A DNA stretch of 64,000 nt from Methanothrix harundinacea (GCA_002506535.1 DAXT01000025.1:79031-143030), one strand, 5' to 3'. Numbered from the stretch's first letter, positions 44,227 through 52,483 are shown. Program-made: numbers and translations. The notes: generated by a model from the letters alone, not told the origin.

Positions 44227-45083
44227 GATCGCCACCTCACGGCCAATGATGACCCCCTGTTGTTAACCTCTGTCCTTATCACCCTTCCGCCCAGATCGAG
44301 CCACGCCGACTCGACTTCGTCGATATCTTCGTCTCCTGCGAGGGCGGCGTAGGCGGGGCCGGTGCCCGATAGGCTCACCCCCCCGGCTCCGGCGGCCAGG
44401 GCCGCGAATATGGGGTCGGCGGAGAGGTTCAGGGCGGTGCAGTAGACGAGGCCGTTGAGGGTCATAGCCCGAGAATAATCTCCGGCCATGGCGAGGTCGA
44501 AGACGAGGTCGGCGATGGGGGAGAGGAGCCTCGACCTTGCGACGTCCGTATCCTTCGAGAATATCTTCTCCTCGGGGACGAGGAGGAGGACCTGTGACTC
44601 CAGGACCTCCCTTTTGAGGAGGGCCATCTTCCGGTTGTCGGTGACGACGACCCCTCCAAGCATCGAGGCCGCGGCGTCGTCGAAGGCGCCGGTGATGGTG
44701 ACCCCTGCGGCCCTCGCCGCCTCGACACCGATCCTCGTCGCCTCCAGGGGGTCGATCACCTCTCCCAGGGCGTCGAGGGTCGCCATGACCGCGGCGTTGG
44801 CGGCGGAGCTGCTGCTCTTCAGCCCCCGGGCGAGGGGTATATCGCTCTTTGTCCTGACGACCCCCCCCGCCACCACACCAAACCGCTCCAGGACCAGCTC
44901 CACAGACCTGACGATGAGGGAGTCATCGATGCCGGGGACGTCCCCCCGGACGGAATGGGAGTCGTCGAGGACGACCTCGGCAGAGGTATGGAGGTCGATC
45001 CCGAAGGCGGAGCCCTTCCAGTTGGCGACGGCGTTGAGGACCGTCGCCGCCCCCAGGGCCGTCGCCCTTCCCCTCCGGCTCAA
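44223..45083 (-). CDS. archaeal shikimate kinase (GHMP superfamily)
   Basis: 286 residues. This is the archaeal non-homologous shikimate kinase: GRATALGAATVLNAVANWKG at the N-terminus, the GHMP phosphate loop IPLARGLKSSSSAANA near 100, TITGAFDDAAASMLGG, and LSGTGPAYAALAG near the C-terminus. The start is TTG 45083, overlapping the upstream gene stop (TTGA). It is coupled downstream to chorismate mutase, so shikimate- and chorismate-using steps are co-expressed. Confidence 0.94.
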   Translation of the reverse strand: MSRRGRATALGAATVLNAVANWKGSAFGIDLHTSAEVVLDDSHSVRGDVPGIDDSLIVRSVELVLERFGVVAGGVVRTKSDIPLARGLKSSSSAANAAVMATLDALGEVIDPLEATRIGVEAARAAGVTITGAFDDAAASMLGGVVVTDNRKMALLKREVLESQVLLLVPEEKIFSKDTDVARSRLLSPIADLVFDLAMAGDYSRAMTLNGLVYCTALNLSADPIFAALAAGAGGVSLSGTGPAYAALAGDEDIDEVESAWLDLGGRVIRTEVNNRGSSLAVRWRS

Positions 45084-45604
45084 GATAACCCCGTCTCGAT
45101 GAGGGTCTTCAGCTTGGAGAGGTCTGCGGCGACGCCGTCGTTGCCGCTCTTGGTGTACTTCTCGATGAGCTTATCGATCATCTCCAGCTCCGAGACCGCG
45201 GAGCTGAAGGCCGGCTCGTAGCTTCCGAGCATGTAGATGGGGATGACGACGGCTCCGCCCCTGGTCGTCGGAGCGGAAAGGTCGTTTACCACCACGACGA
45301 AGGTGTAGGATCTGTAGCCGAGGCCGGCGGCGATGTTCTTCGCGAGGCTTCCTATCTGCTGGATCCTCCGGGTGGAGAGGTTCTTGTAAGCCGCGACGGA
45401 GTCCTTGTACTCGACGAACATGAGAGCTTCATCGGTCCAGAGGATGGCGTCGTACTCGACGATGGCTACGGAGTTCTTCTGAGCCACCACGTTGAAGAGG
45501 ACGCCGCGGCACCAGGAGAGGTTGAGGTTTATCCTGAAGTCCAGCTCCGTATCCTGGACGGTCCGGGACTTAAGGACGTAAGGGTCACTCCTCAGCTCTA
45601 TCAT
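45080..45604 (-). CDS. uncharacterised protein, possible PD-(D/E)XK-like fold
   Basis: 174 residues from ATG 45604 (MIELRSDPYVLKSRT); the frame is open to 45676. Residues about 45-70 read VAIVEYDAILWTDEALMFVEYKDS, a D...E-x-K arrangement in two strands like the core of restriction-like nucleases, followed by a helix (IQQIGSLAKNIAAGLGYRS) and a strand YTFVVVVNDL. The domain could equally be an inactive relative. It heads the shikimate kinase-chorismate mutase-purE series with overlapping stop and start, and is divergent from the DUF3467 gene. Confidence 0.6.
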   Translation of the reverse strand: MIELRSDPYVLKSRTVQDTELDFRINLNLSWCRGVLFNVVAQKNSVAIVEYDAILWTDEALMFVEYKDSVAAYKNLSTRRIQQIGSLAKNIAAGLGYRSYTFVVVVNDLSAPTTRGGAVVIPIYMLGSYEPAFSSAVSELEMIDKLIEKYTKSGNDGVAADLSKLKTLIETGLS

Positions 45605-45701
45605 GATCAGAAGAGTCGCTCCAGCGGTTAAAGGATTTTCGTATCCTCGGGGGAAAAGGGATAAGACCGAGCTCATTTAAAGGGAAGGAAGGTGTTGACG
45701 A

Positions 45702-46007
45702 TTGACGGATAAGAAGATGCCTCAGCAGCTGGGGGTCAGGATCCCCGAGAGCCTGGAGCCGGTATACGCGAACCTGATCAAGATAAGCCACGCCGACGAC
45801 GAGGTCACCCTCACCTTCCTCCACAAGATCCCCGAGACGAACCTCGCCCAGGGCAGGGCGATCGTGACGATAACCCCCCAGCACGCGAAGAGGCTGCTAC
45901 GGGCCCTCTCCGCGAACCTGAAGAGGTACGAGGCTACCTACGGCGAGATCAAGCTTCCCGAGGACGGCGGCGGCAGAGAGGAGAGCAGCAACGTCGAGGT
46001 GGCCTGA
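45702..46007 (+). CDS. DUF3467 protein
   Basis: 101 residues matching DUF3467: VYANLIKISHADDEVTLTFLHK near 20-42, then TITPQHAKRLLRALSANLKRYEATYG. It starts with TTG 45702 after GGAAGGTG. The C-terminal dozen residues are acidic and Ser-rich. Function unknown in all species known to me. It shares a divergent promoter region with the possible nuclease gene. Confidence 0.8.
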   Translation: MTDKKMPQQLGVRIPESLEPVYANLIKISHADDEVTLTFLHKIPETNLAQGRAIVTITPQHAKRLLRALSANLKRYEATYGEIKLPEDGGGREESSNVEVA

Positions 46008-46074
46008 TAGAGGAGGCTTCAAGCCCTGAGCCCCTTTCAGAGCTCTTCAGCCCCCCTCCTGCCGCCCTCAGCCC

Positions 46075-47271
46075 TCAGCCCTTTATGAAGTTTCGTAGAA
46101 GGCCAGATATCGTCCGGGGGTGGGACCGGGCGACTGCGATCCCCGCCGAGAGAGCCGTCCTGGATGAGGAAGAGGAAGAAATGGTGGAAGAGGTGATGGT
46201 GGAGGAAGACGGAACGCCGAGGTCCCTTTTCGCCAGGCCAAAAGCCAGCCGGTCTATCTCGCCGTCCCCCATCTCCCCCAGGGTCAGTAGAGACGCCCGG
46301 CCCATCCTGTACTCCAGGCCGAACTCCCGGCGCCACCACCGGGGATAGGCGAGAAGCCGCCGGATCGATACGTCCCCGGCCGCGGCGGCGCCGGCGGCCA
46401 CCTCCCCCGCCATCGTTCCCGCCCGCATGGCGTAGGCGATCCCGCTCATCCCGGCCGCCGCCCCCGTCGCCATCAGGGAGTCGGCGACGATCTCGCCGGG
46501 CAGCGCAGCGATGGCGTCCCCGCCCCGGTTGATGGAGACTATCTTCATCTCTGAGACGTCGTACTCGCCGGACTTGTATTTCTTAAACAGCTCCACGAAC
46601 CGGTCCAGGTAGCCACGAACGTCCCGGCCGTGCCCCCGGACGAAGACGCCCAAAGTCGCCAAGTCGCCGCCGCCGGGGGAGAAGGTCGCCTTCCACCCCG
46701 GCGAGACCGAGCCGACGAAGTACTCGAAGCGCCGCTCCTCCCCGAGGCCCGAAAGCTCGACGACCGCCTCGGCGGCCCAGGCGACGTCCTCCGGATGCTT
46801 CAGGGGCGAAAGCCCCTCTTTTCTCGAGATCAATCCATCGACCCCCGAGGCGTCGATGACGACCCGGGCCCCGATATCGCCGGCGTCGGTCTCGACCCGC
46901 CGCCCCGAACCCGAGTGGGGGGCAGACTTCGCCTCGCCCCGCATGAGCCGGACCCCGGCCCCCTCGGCCCGTTTGAGATAAATTGAATCGAACCTTGATC
47001 GGTCGATAAACTTACCCGGCGCCGCTATCTCGACGGCGCAGCCGCCGGGGGAGATGATCCTCATCCCGGCGAGGTCGTGGAGGACGTACTCCCGCTCGAC
47101 CTCAAGCCCTGCCCGGCGGAACATCCCGTCGAAGAAGGTGTTCGCCGGGTGGTCGAAGCGGCCGCCCATCTCTTTGTCGAGGAGGATCACATCAGCGCCG
47201 CTCCTGGCGGCTGATGTGGCGGCGGCGATCCCCGAGGGGGAGGCCCCCACCACCAGAACGTCGCAGTTCAC
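46075..47271 (-). CDS. FAD-dependent geranylgeranyl reductase-like oxidoreductase
   Basis: 398 residues from GTG 47271 (VNCDVLVVGASPSGIAAA). The FAD loop is G-x-S-P-S-G rather than the common GxGPAG, followed by RSGADVILLDKE. Middle landmarks are VVIDASGVDGL and the GGR-type GDAIAALPGEIVADSLMATGAAAGMSGIAYAMRAG tail, which would bind FAD and place the isoprenoid substrate. The last 45 residues hold a Ser/Thr run (SSSTITSSTISSSSSS), an odd low-complexity end. The frame is open for 63 more codons upstream, without family character. No Shine-Dalgarno precedes the GTG, so the mRNA may be leaderless. Confidence 0.82.
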   Translation of the reverse strand: MNCDVLVVGASPSGIAAATSAARSGADVILLDKEMGGRFDHPANTFFDGMFRRAGLEVEREYVLHDLAGMRIISPGGCAVEIAAPGKFIDRSRFDSIYLKRAEGAGVRLMRGEAKSAPHSGSGRRVETDAGDIGARVVIDASGVDGLISRKEGLSPLKHPEDVAWAAEAVVELSGLGEERRFEYFVGSVSPGWKATFSPGGGDLATLGVFVRGHGRDVRGYLDRFVELFKKYKSGEYDVSEMKIVSINRGGDAIAALPGEIVADSLMATGAAAGMSGIAYAMRAGTMAGEVAAGAAAAGDVSIRRLLAYPRWWRREFGLEYRMGRASLLTLGEMGDGEIDRLAFGLAKRDLGVPSSSTITSSTISSSSSSRTALSAGIAVARSHPRTISGLLRNFIKG

Positions 47272-47456
47272 GGATGTTTTGTGGGGGCAGGGGGGTGATG
47301 AAGGTTTCTCTTTCGGATAAAGAGGGGCAAAACGCAAGGAGACTCGCGGCTCCGGGAATCTCATGCAGGTTCGGGCGGAGGCGAAGAGATCTAGCTCTCG
47401 AAAACAAGATGAAGCAACGCCCTCAGCAGGAACGAGCCCGACCCGAGAAGGGACGA

Positions 47457-47687
47457 TCACAAATACTCGGCAAACTCGTCCTCGTCGACCTTTGCCAGCT
47501 TCAGCACGCCCTTCAACGTACCCATTTTCAGCTCCCGATGCATGGGCACCACCGTCCCGACCTTTCCGTCGGGCGTCATCTTCGATAGCCGAACGTGACT
47601 TCCGGTGCGTCCGCTGATCTCAAAATCGAACTTGTTACAGAGTATCTTGACCGTCGCCTCTCCGGAGACCGTCCTAAGCTTTGACAA
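47457..47687 (-). CDS. hicA: HicA-type mRNA interferase toxin
   Basis: 76 residues from TTG 47687, a dsRBD-like HicA toxin that cleaves translated mRNA. The catalytic His is H31 in RTGSHVRL, and VVPMHRELKMGTLKGVLKLA is the family C-terminal half. GAGGTG sits 7 nt before this TTG; the TTG at 47702 that opens the frame overlaps the Shine-Dalgarno itself. It overlaps the end of hicB by 14 nt. Intact, so probably functional. Confidence 0.87.
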   Translation of the reverse strand: MSKLRTVSGEATVKILCNKFDFEISGRTGSHVRLSKMTPDGKVGTVVPMHRELKMGTLKGVLKLAKVDEDEFAEYL

Positions 47688-47886
47688 CGGGAACCACCTC
47701 AAAGGTGGTTATAAAAGGTCGTTTCTTCTCTTCCAGAGGAAACTCTTCCAGGTAAAGCTCGGTCGCCTCTTTCAGGTTGTCCACGGCCTCTTCTGGCGTC
47801 TTCCCCTGGCTGACCGTCCCCACCTCGGGGCATTGGGCCACGTACATCTCCTCTTCCCTATAGACCACAGCCGTAAAAGTCCACAC
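47674..47886 (-). CDS. hicB: HicB-type antitoxin
   Basis: 70 residues with the partial RNase H fold of HicB: FTAVVYREEEMYVAQCPEVG, then TPEEAVDNLKEATELYLEEF. There is no C-terminal DNA-binding domain, so it belongs to the short HicB group. GTG 47886 follows GGTGAT at 5 nt. It precedes hicA, the reverse of the classical hicAB order but common in archaea. Confidence 0.87.
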   Translation of the reverse strand: MWTFTAVVYREEEMYVAQCPEVGTVSQGKTPEEAVDNLKEATELYLEEFPLEEKKRPFITTFEVVPVVKA

Positions 47887-48002
47887 GTCCGATCACCTGG
47901 TCGAATATATGCGACCCATCAGTTAAACCATTCTCCTTTCAAGGAACCTGCAGATAGCCGCCTTCTCCCCTTCCCTGGAAATTTCCGCCCAACCGTGGAC
48001 CG

Positions 48003-48110
48003 GGTGCGATCCCCGAGGTATAGGCCCCCGCCACCAAGATGAAGCAGTTCACGGAGGCTGGTGGGCATCGGCAGATAATGAATTTTTCCGTTTCGAATGA
48101 GAAGAAATAA
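48003..48110 (-). pseudogene. decayed copy of the geranylgeranyl reductase-like gene start
   Basis: Read on the minus strand from a GTG at 48052, the codons give VNCFILVAGAYTSGIAPG, against VNCDVLVVGASPSGIAAA at the start of the intact gene at 47271. Homology also extends about 55 nt upstream of the GTG (compare 48052-48107 with 47271-47330) and stops at about 48003. The surrounding 329-nt gap (47887-48215) has no other gene. It is a partial duplication, now lacking all but the first FAD strand. Confidence 0.72.
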
Positions 48111-48215
48111 AAATACCTGCCTCGGCAAAGCACAAATATTCGATGATGAAATGTCGTCTCATAAAACTTTATATAGGTTGTAATTATCTTGATGCTTGGG
48201 GGGAAGTATACGAAA

Positions 48216-48872
48216 ATGATGAAGAATAATCGTTGGTCAGAAGAATATTTTGATAAAGAATTCGAAGAGAGCGATCCGTGGAGCTATTTATCTTCAGATT
48301 ATGAACTAAATAAATACAAAAGACAGTTATCTATCATGGCGGATCGAATTCCAAACCCTTTGAGAATTTTAGAGATTGGCTGTGCAGAGGGAGCGCACAC
48401 TCAAATGATTACTCAAGAGTTCCCTAATGCCAAAATTATGGGGATAGATATATCTAACAAGGCATTACAGCGGGCCCGTGAGAAAGTCAAAAAAGATAGT
48501 GTAACGTTTTTAAACGCTGACATAATTGATTATCTTAGCAGGTTTGATAATGAATATTTTGATATTATTATTTGGAGTGAATCAATTTATTACATTGGAG
48601 ATCGATTGAGCTTCAACGACACATATATATTATTGCAAAAATTGGTAAACAAAATAAGTCGAGGGGGTATTTTGTGTATGGCTAATATTGTAGATCAACC
48701 AGAAGGTCCTGAAGCTCCACTAACAGAGCGACCTATCATAGAATGCTACTTTTCTTTGCTATCACGTTTAATGGACAATATACACAAGTCTAGCCACTTT
48801 GAGGAAAAGTTCGAGAGAAAGCTAGGCCGTAATATGCATTATAACTATCAAATATGGATATTTAGAAAATAA
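48216..48872 (+). CDS. class I SAM-dependent methyltransferase in an AT-rich module
   Basis: 218 residues. SAM motif I is LEIGCAEGAHTQ, preceded by a YFDKEFEESDPWSYLSSDYE N-terminus typical of NodS-like methyltransferases, and followed by IMGIDISNKALQRAREK (motif II) and FDIIIWSESIYYIGD. Codon use is A/T-rich (roughly one-third GC by eye), unlike its neighbours. ATG 48216 is chosen because GGGGGGAAG lies 9 nt upstream; TTG 48189 and ATG 48192 precede that site. It is followed by an unknown gene of equal composition. The substrate is unknown. Confidence 0.8.
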   Translation: MMKNNRWSEEYFDKEFEESDPWSYLSSDYELNKYKRQLSIMADRIPNPLRILEIGCAEGAHTQMITQEFPNAKIMGIDISNKALQRAREKVKKDSVTFLNADIIDYLSRFDNEYFDIIIWSESIYYIGDRLSFNDTYILLQKLVNKISRGGILCMANIVDQPEGPEAPLTERPIIECYFSLLSRLMDNIHKSSHFEEKFERKLGRNMHYNYQIWIFRK

Positions 48873-48906
48873 CTTAATTATTTAAATTTTCAAATAATTA
48901 GTCGCA

Positions 48907-48950
48907 ATTCTTAAATATATCCTCAAGTATGTAAACAAAATAGGAGGAAA
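48907..48950 (+). promoter_or_regulatory. TATA box and Shine-Dalgarno of the unknown AT-rich gene
   Basis: CTTAAATATATCC at about 48910-48922 is a good TATA element, and AGGAGG at 48942-48947 is a perfect Shine-Dalgarno at 8 nt from ATG 48956. The ATG at 48950 is too close to that site. Confidence 0.55.
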
Positions 48951-48955
48951 TGAAA

Positions 48956-49777
48956 ATGGAAATAAATTTGTTTAAAGTTAGTATAGAGTCCCTACTATCG
49001 ATTAGTGAGCCATATGAATCCAATGAATACAAATTAAGGCCACCTAACCCAGAAATCTATCCTTGGAGTCCCGTTGACTTCAGATCTAAATTAAAAAAGG
49101 GAGAATTCGGAAACAATATCGGAATTGTTTGGGGGACGACCAGGCACAATACTGAGGGATGTAAACATCCAGGATATATATCTGACTCAATGTATATTCT
49201 AGAAATTATTCAACAAATTTATAAAATAAATAAAAATGTAGATTTCAAGAGCTTCCTGGATATAGATTTGGTAGACGGATCAATTAAAAAAGAATATAAT
49301 GATTATAACTTTATAATATGTGGAGATGGAGAAGTTAATTGTTTAGTTAGTATGCTTATGGAGTATATTAAAGACGCGGCCGTAATCAAATACGACAGAC
49401 CAAATGGATCTTTTTTCGGTTATAAGAACCATCATGAAGATCAACAAAAATGCGATTCTAAACATAATTATAATAATTATGGTGTTGTGCAGTTTCTGAA
49501 AAATCGGTGGAACTATGAACGATTTTTAATATGTGTGGGTGGAGTTGGGCCTATTGGAACTATTGCAGGTCTCAAATGGTTATCTAATGTTTTGAATGAT
49601 CCGACCAAAATGCCCAACCCGTTTGTGATTGTAAAAGGTTTAGAGAAGCGATATCATAAAGATTTTGTGGGCTATGAGAAACATTGTGAAGCATGCTCCA
49701 TAATTAAGCAGAATGAAAATGTTTTTTATGAAGGAAAAATATCAAACATAGAGGATTGCATTCCTGTGTGGCCGTGA
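48956..49777 (+). CDS. unknown protein, AT-rich, next to a methyltransferase
   Basis: 273 residues that I cannot place in a family. Visible features are two hydrophobic strand-turn segments: NFIICGDGEVNCLVSMLMEY near 120-140 and FLICVGGVGPIGTIAGLKWL near 190-210, each with a Gly-rich turn, suggesting a repeated alpha/beta or Rossmann-like half. Between them lies a His/Asp/Asn-rich loop (HHEDQQKCDSKHNYNN), perhaps a metal site. There is a C-terminal pair of cysteines (CEACSII). There is no signal peptide and no transmembrane helix. A/T-rich composition matches the methyltransferase before it and contrasts with the host, which suggests recent transfer. Confidence 0.6.
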   Translation: MEINLFKVSIESLLSISEPYESNEYKLRPPNPEIYPWSPVDFRSKLKKGEFGNNIGIVWGTTRHNTEGCKHPGYISDSMYILEIIQQIYKINKNVDFKSFLDIDLVDGSIKKEYNDYNFIICGDGEVNCLVSMLMEYIKDAAVIKYDRPNGSFFGYKNHHEDQQKCDSKHNYNNYGVVQFLKNRWNYERFLICVGGVGPIGTIAGLKWLSNVLNDPTKMPNPFVIVKGLEKRYHKDFVGYEKHCEACSIIKQNENVFYEGKISNIEDCIPVWP

Positions 49778-49808
49778 AGGTTCATTAACCTCCTTGGACG
49801 CCTAATCT

Positions 49809-50510
49809 CTAACTGCCCACTTTCAGGGATACTTGCTTGCTACAAAGGCGAACCCGACCCCAAGCCCGATCAGAAAGTCCCGGAGATGCGCCAGCAATGA
49901 TCGGTGAAGGTCCCCCTCCGTCGCCCTCTCCCCCAGGCTCAGGAAGTCGAAGTTGTAGGGGTCCTTCAGGATCTCCGCAGCCAGATCGGACTGGGGCGGG
50001 GGAAGGGTCCATCGGAGGTTTGTTACCGCCTTTCCCTGGCTGCCGAAGAGGTCGCTCTTGATCTGGTGGACGAGGACGTTCCGGCTCCAACCGTTCTCCA
50101 CCGTCTTGCGAAGGTACCACTCCCGTTCGGACCTATCCCTCAGCTTATCCAGGATGACGCAATTGTGGAACCACGGAATTTGTGCAGCAACCTGCTGCAC
50201 AAATCCGTCGTCTTTCCACGTCTCAGCAAAGGCCCGCATGTACTTGAGGTTCCGCGGAGAAAAGCTCCTCATCTCCGGAAACTCTCTCCTAAGATCGCGA
50301 GAGAGACGATCTATCACCTTGGCGCCCCAACCCTCTTCGCCCTGTCTCTGGAGGATAGACCTTCCCATCTGCCAGTATAGGACCACCAGCTCCCTATTGA
50401 CGGATAGGGATGCCCGCACCTGAGCTGCCCCGGACCCGGCTCTTCAGATCGAAGAGAAGCTCCGTATATCCGACGGGGAGGGGCGAAAGGGCTGTATTCT
50501 GCTCTGACAT
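49809..50510 (-). pseudogene. DUF1016 (YhcG-type) nuclease gene, frameshifted and truncated
   Basis: An N-terminal piece from ATG 50510 (MSEQNTALSPLPVGYTELLF) reads to RVR, and the rest of DUF1016_N (RASLSVNRELVVLYWQMGRS) continues in another frame. Removing one G from the GGGG at 50428-50431 (minus strand) restores VRAAQVRASLSVN across the break. The downstream part runs to GFAFVASKYP; the usual HLEVGG of the PD-(D/E)XK core shows only as LKVGS in yet another frame, then stops. The catalytic domain is missing, so it is inactive. Confidence 0.83.
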
Positions 50511-50528
50511 ATGCTATTCATCCACCTC

Positions 50529-50573
50529 AATCCGCCCAATCCGCTCAATCCACATGATCCGCATAATCCGCTC
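50529..50573. repeat. five tandem 9-bp units of AATCCGCTC type
   Basis: Units at 50529, 50538, 50547, 50556 and 50565, exactly 9 bp each, read AATCCGCCC, AATCCGCTC, AATCCACAT, GATCCGCAT and AATCCGCTC. They lie between the DUF1016 pseudogene and mntA, so they may be a short iteron-like or operator array. Confidence 0.75.
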
Positions 50574-50676
50574 ATTTGTCCGAAAGAAGGTCCTGGCGGG
50601 TTGGTCGAAACTGTTGCTCATATCAGATGAAAATATATATTCTCAGACTCCGAGATACCCCCATTGGAGATATCTC

Positions 50677-51111
50677 ATGGGCATCCCTGAGCGCTGGGCC
50701 CGACACAGGCCCCTTCCGGAAGAGATAAGAGCCTCCCTCGATGAGCTTACAGAGCTCTTCGAGGAGGAGGGCGTGATCCTCGCCTACCTCTTCGGCTCCC
50801 TCGCAAGAGATGAACCCCCCCGGGAGCCCCAGGACGTGGACCTCGCAGTTCTGACATCGACGGCGGAGGAGCCAGCCTGGAGGCTCTGGGAGAAGATCGT
50901 AGACGCCCTGGGGACGGAGCGGCTCGACCTGGTCGACCTGCGAAGGGCTTCGCCGGTCCTGCGCTTTGAGATAGTAAGGTCGGGAAGGCCCATCTACGTC
51001 TCCGATGAGGCCGCAAAGGAGCGCTTCGTTCTTGATACTCTGCACCTCTACCGCGATACGGCGCCGATGCGCAGGCGGCAGATGGAGGCTCTCAAGAAGA
51101 GGATGATCTGA
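50677..51111 (+). CDS. mntA: MNT-domain nucleotidyltransferase antitoxin (MntA-like)
   Basis: 144 residues. The minimal nucleotidyltransferase motif is G40-S41 followed by D53-V-D55 (YLFGSLARDEPP, DVDLAVL), with a third acidic residue in LDLVDL. MntA neutralises HepT by adding AMP to its Tyr (known for the family). ATG 50677 has GGAG about 9 nt upstream; the frame extends farther but lacks family sequence. It overlaps hepT by one base (TGATG). Confidence 0.85.
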   Translation: MGIPERWARHRPLPEEIRASLDELTELFEEEGVILAYLFGSLARDEPPREPQDVDLAVLTSTAEEPAWRLWEKIVDALGTERLDLVDLRRASPVLRFEIVRSGRPIYVSDEAAKERFVLDTLHLYRDTAPMRRRQMEALKKRMI

Positions 51112-51533
51112 TGGTCAGAAGAGAGTCAGTAGAAGAAAGGCTGAAAGAGCTGGACATAATACATCGAGAACTCTCCAGATACGAGGATGTCAGTCTCGAT
51201 TCGCTTATAAGCGACGTGAGCGAGCGATGGATCATAGAAAGAGGGTTGATAGCCGGAGCTTCAGTTATCTTCGACGTAGCGGACCACATCCTATCAGAAG
51301 AATTCAGGGCGTATCCGGAGAGCTACGAGGAGAGCCTTAAAGGCCTCTACGAGAACCAGGTGATATCGGAGGAGCTCTACTTGCAGATAAAAGGACTTGG
51401 CGGATTTCGCAACGTACTGATTCATCGCTATACAGGGATCGACCCAGATCTGGTATTCGAGAACTTCCTCAAAGCCCTGATCGTATTCCCCCGCTTCGCG
51501 AAAGAGATAGCCAACTGGCTGGATCCGCCTTAG
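51111..51533 (+). CDS. hepT: HepT-type HEPN RNase toxin
   Basis: 140 residues of helical HEPN fold with the catalytic R100-x4-H105-x-Y107 (FRNVLIHRYTG). The Tyr is the residue AMPylated by MntA. It starts at ATG 51111, translationally coupled to mntA. The pair is intact. Confidence 0.88.
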   Translation: MVRRESVEERLKELDIIHRELSRYEDVSLDSLISDVSERWIIERGLIAGASVIFDVADHILSEEFRAYPESYEESLKGLYENQVISEELYLQIKGLGGFRNVLIHRYTGIDPDLVFENFLKALIVFPRFAKEIANWLDPP

Positions 51534-51621
51534 AAGAGTCCGTTAATCATATCGAGATCCATCTCGCTTCAACAGACCGTGAGGGTGATTTTTGTGGCAT
51601 TTCTCCTATCCGAACCGCAGC

Positions 51622-51630
51622 CCTTTATTA
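51622..51630 (+). promoter_or_regulatory. TATA box of rlmE
   Basis: CCTTTATTA in a high-GC setting, 24-32 nt before ATG 51654. The distance implies a leaderless transcript, which fits the absence of a Shine-Dalgarno before that ATG. Confidence 0.5.
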
Positions 51631-51653
51631 CCTTGGGTCGAAAAGCCAGAGCG

Positions 51654-52415
51654 ATGGCCAGGGATCAAAAAGACTACTTCTACCGGAGGGCCAAGGCCGA
51701 GGGGTACCGGGCTCGGTCGGCCTTCAAGCTCCAGCAGATCAATAAGAGGTTCCGGCTGATCAGAAGGGGCGACGCAGTCCTGGATCTGGGCGCCGCCCCC
51801 GGCGGCTGGCTCCAGGTGGCAAAGGAGATCTCAGGGGGCAAAGTCGTCGGGGTCGACCTCCTCCCGATAGAGCCGATCGAAGGCGTCACCACCATCAAGG
51901 CCGACATCACCGCCCAAAAGACCCTGGAGCTGATAGCTGAGGCCCTCGGCGGCCAGGCTGATGTCGTCATCTGCGACGCCGCCCCGAACCTCTCGGGGAA
52001 CTGGACCCTCGATCACGCGCGGTCCGTAGACCTATCCCGGTCCGCCCTCCGGGTCGCCGAGGAGGCCCTCAAGCCCGGGGGAAACTTCCTCGTCAAGGTA
52101 TTCCAGGGGGACACCTTTTTGGATTACCTCTCGGAGGTGAGGGGGCGGTTCCGGCGGGCCCAGTCCCACTCTCCGGCAGCCTCTCGGAAGGAGAGCGCCG
52201 AGATGTACGTCGTCGGCCAGGGGTTTTATTCGCCGCCGGTGAAGGTGGGAGACGTCCTGGAGGTCGATATCGTCGGTGTCGGCAAGTCCGGGGACGGGTT
52301 CGGCGAGGTGGAGGGTTTCCGGATATTCGTCCCGGGGTCTGCTCCCGGCGAGAGAATTAGGGTGAGGATAGGATCGATAAGATCCGGCACCGCCGTCGGG
52401 TCTCCCGAGAGCTGA
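51654..52415 (+). CDS. rlmE: 23S rRNA 2'-O-methyltransferase RlmE/FtsJ with a TRAM domain
   Basis: 253 residues. The SAM loop is DLGAAPGGWLQ (44-54), and the K-D-K-E tetrad is seen as K25, D108, K148 and E183. A C-terminal TRAM domain (about 195-250, VKVGDVLEVDIVGVGKSGDG) is added, as often in archaea, to bind RNA. The longer frame from 51579 (MRVIFVAFLL..) spans the TATA box and is rejected. Confidence 0.94.
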   Translation: MARDQKDYFYRRAKAEGYRARSAFKLQQINKRFRLIRRGDAVLDLGAAPGGWLQVAKEISGGKVVGVDLLPIEPIEGVTTIKADITAQKTLELIAEALGGQADVVICDAAPNLSGNWTLDHARSVDLSRSALRVAEEALKPGGNFLVKVFQGDTFLDYLSEVRGRFRRAQSHSPAASRKESAEMYVVGQGFYSPPVKVGDVLEVDIVGVGKSGDGFGEVEGFRIFVPGSAPGERIRVRIGSIRSGTAVGSPES

Positions 52416-52452
52416 AGGCCCTGGGGGGAAGAGATGGAGCCGTTTTCGAAAA

Positions 52453-52462
52453 CTATTTTACA
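52453..52462 (+). promoter_or_regulatory. TATA box of glmM-like gene
   Basis: CTATTTTACA, 22-31 nt before GTG 52484, with no Shine-Dalgarno between. This suggests a leaderless mRNA starting at or near the GTG. Confidence 0.45.
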
Positions 52463-52483
52463 TATTCGTGTGACCTATTCCAT

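Noticed and set aside
46075..46300. Frameshift at the Ser-rich end of the reductase-like gene
   Set aside because: The Ser run is in frame to a stop, and I see no better family C-terminus in other frames; left as an oddity.
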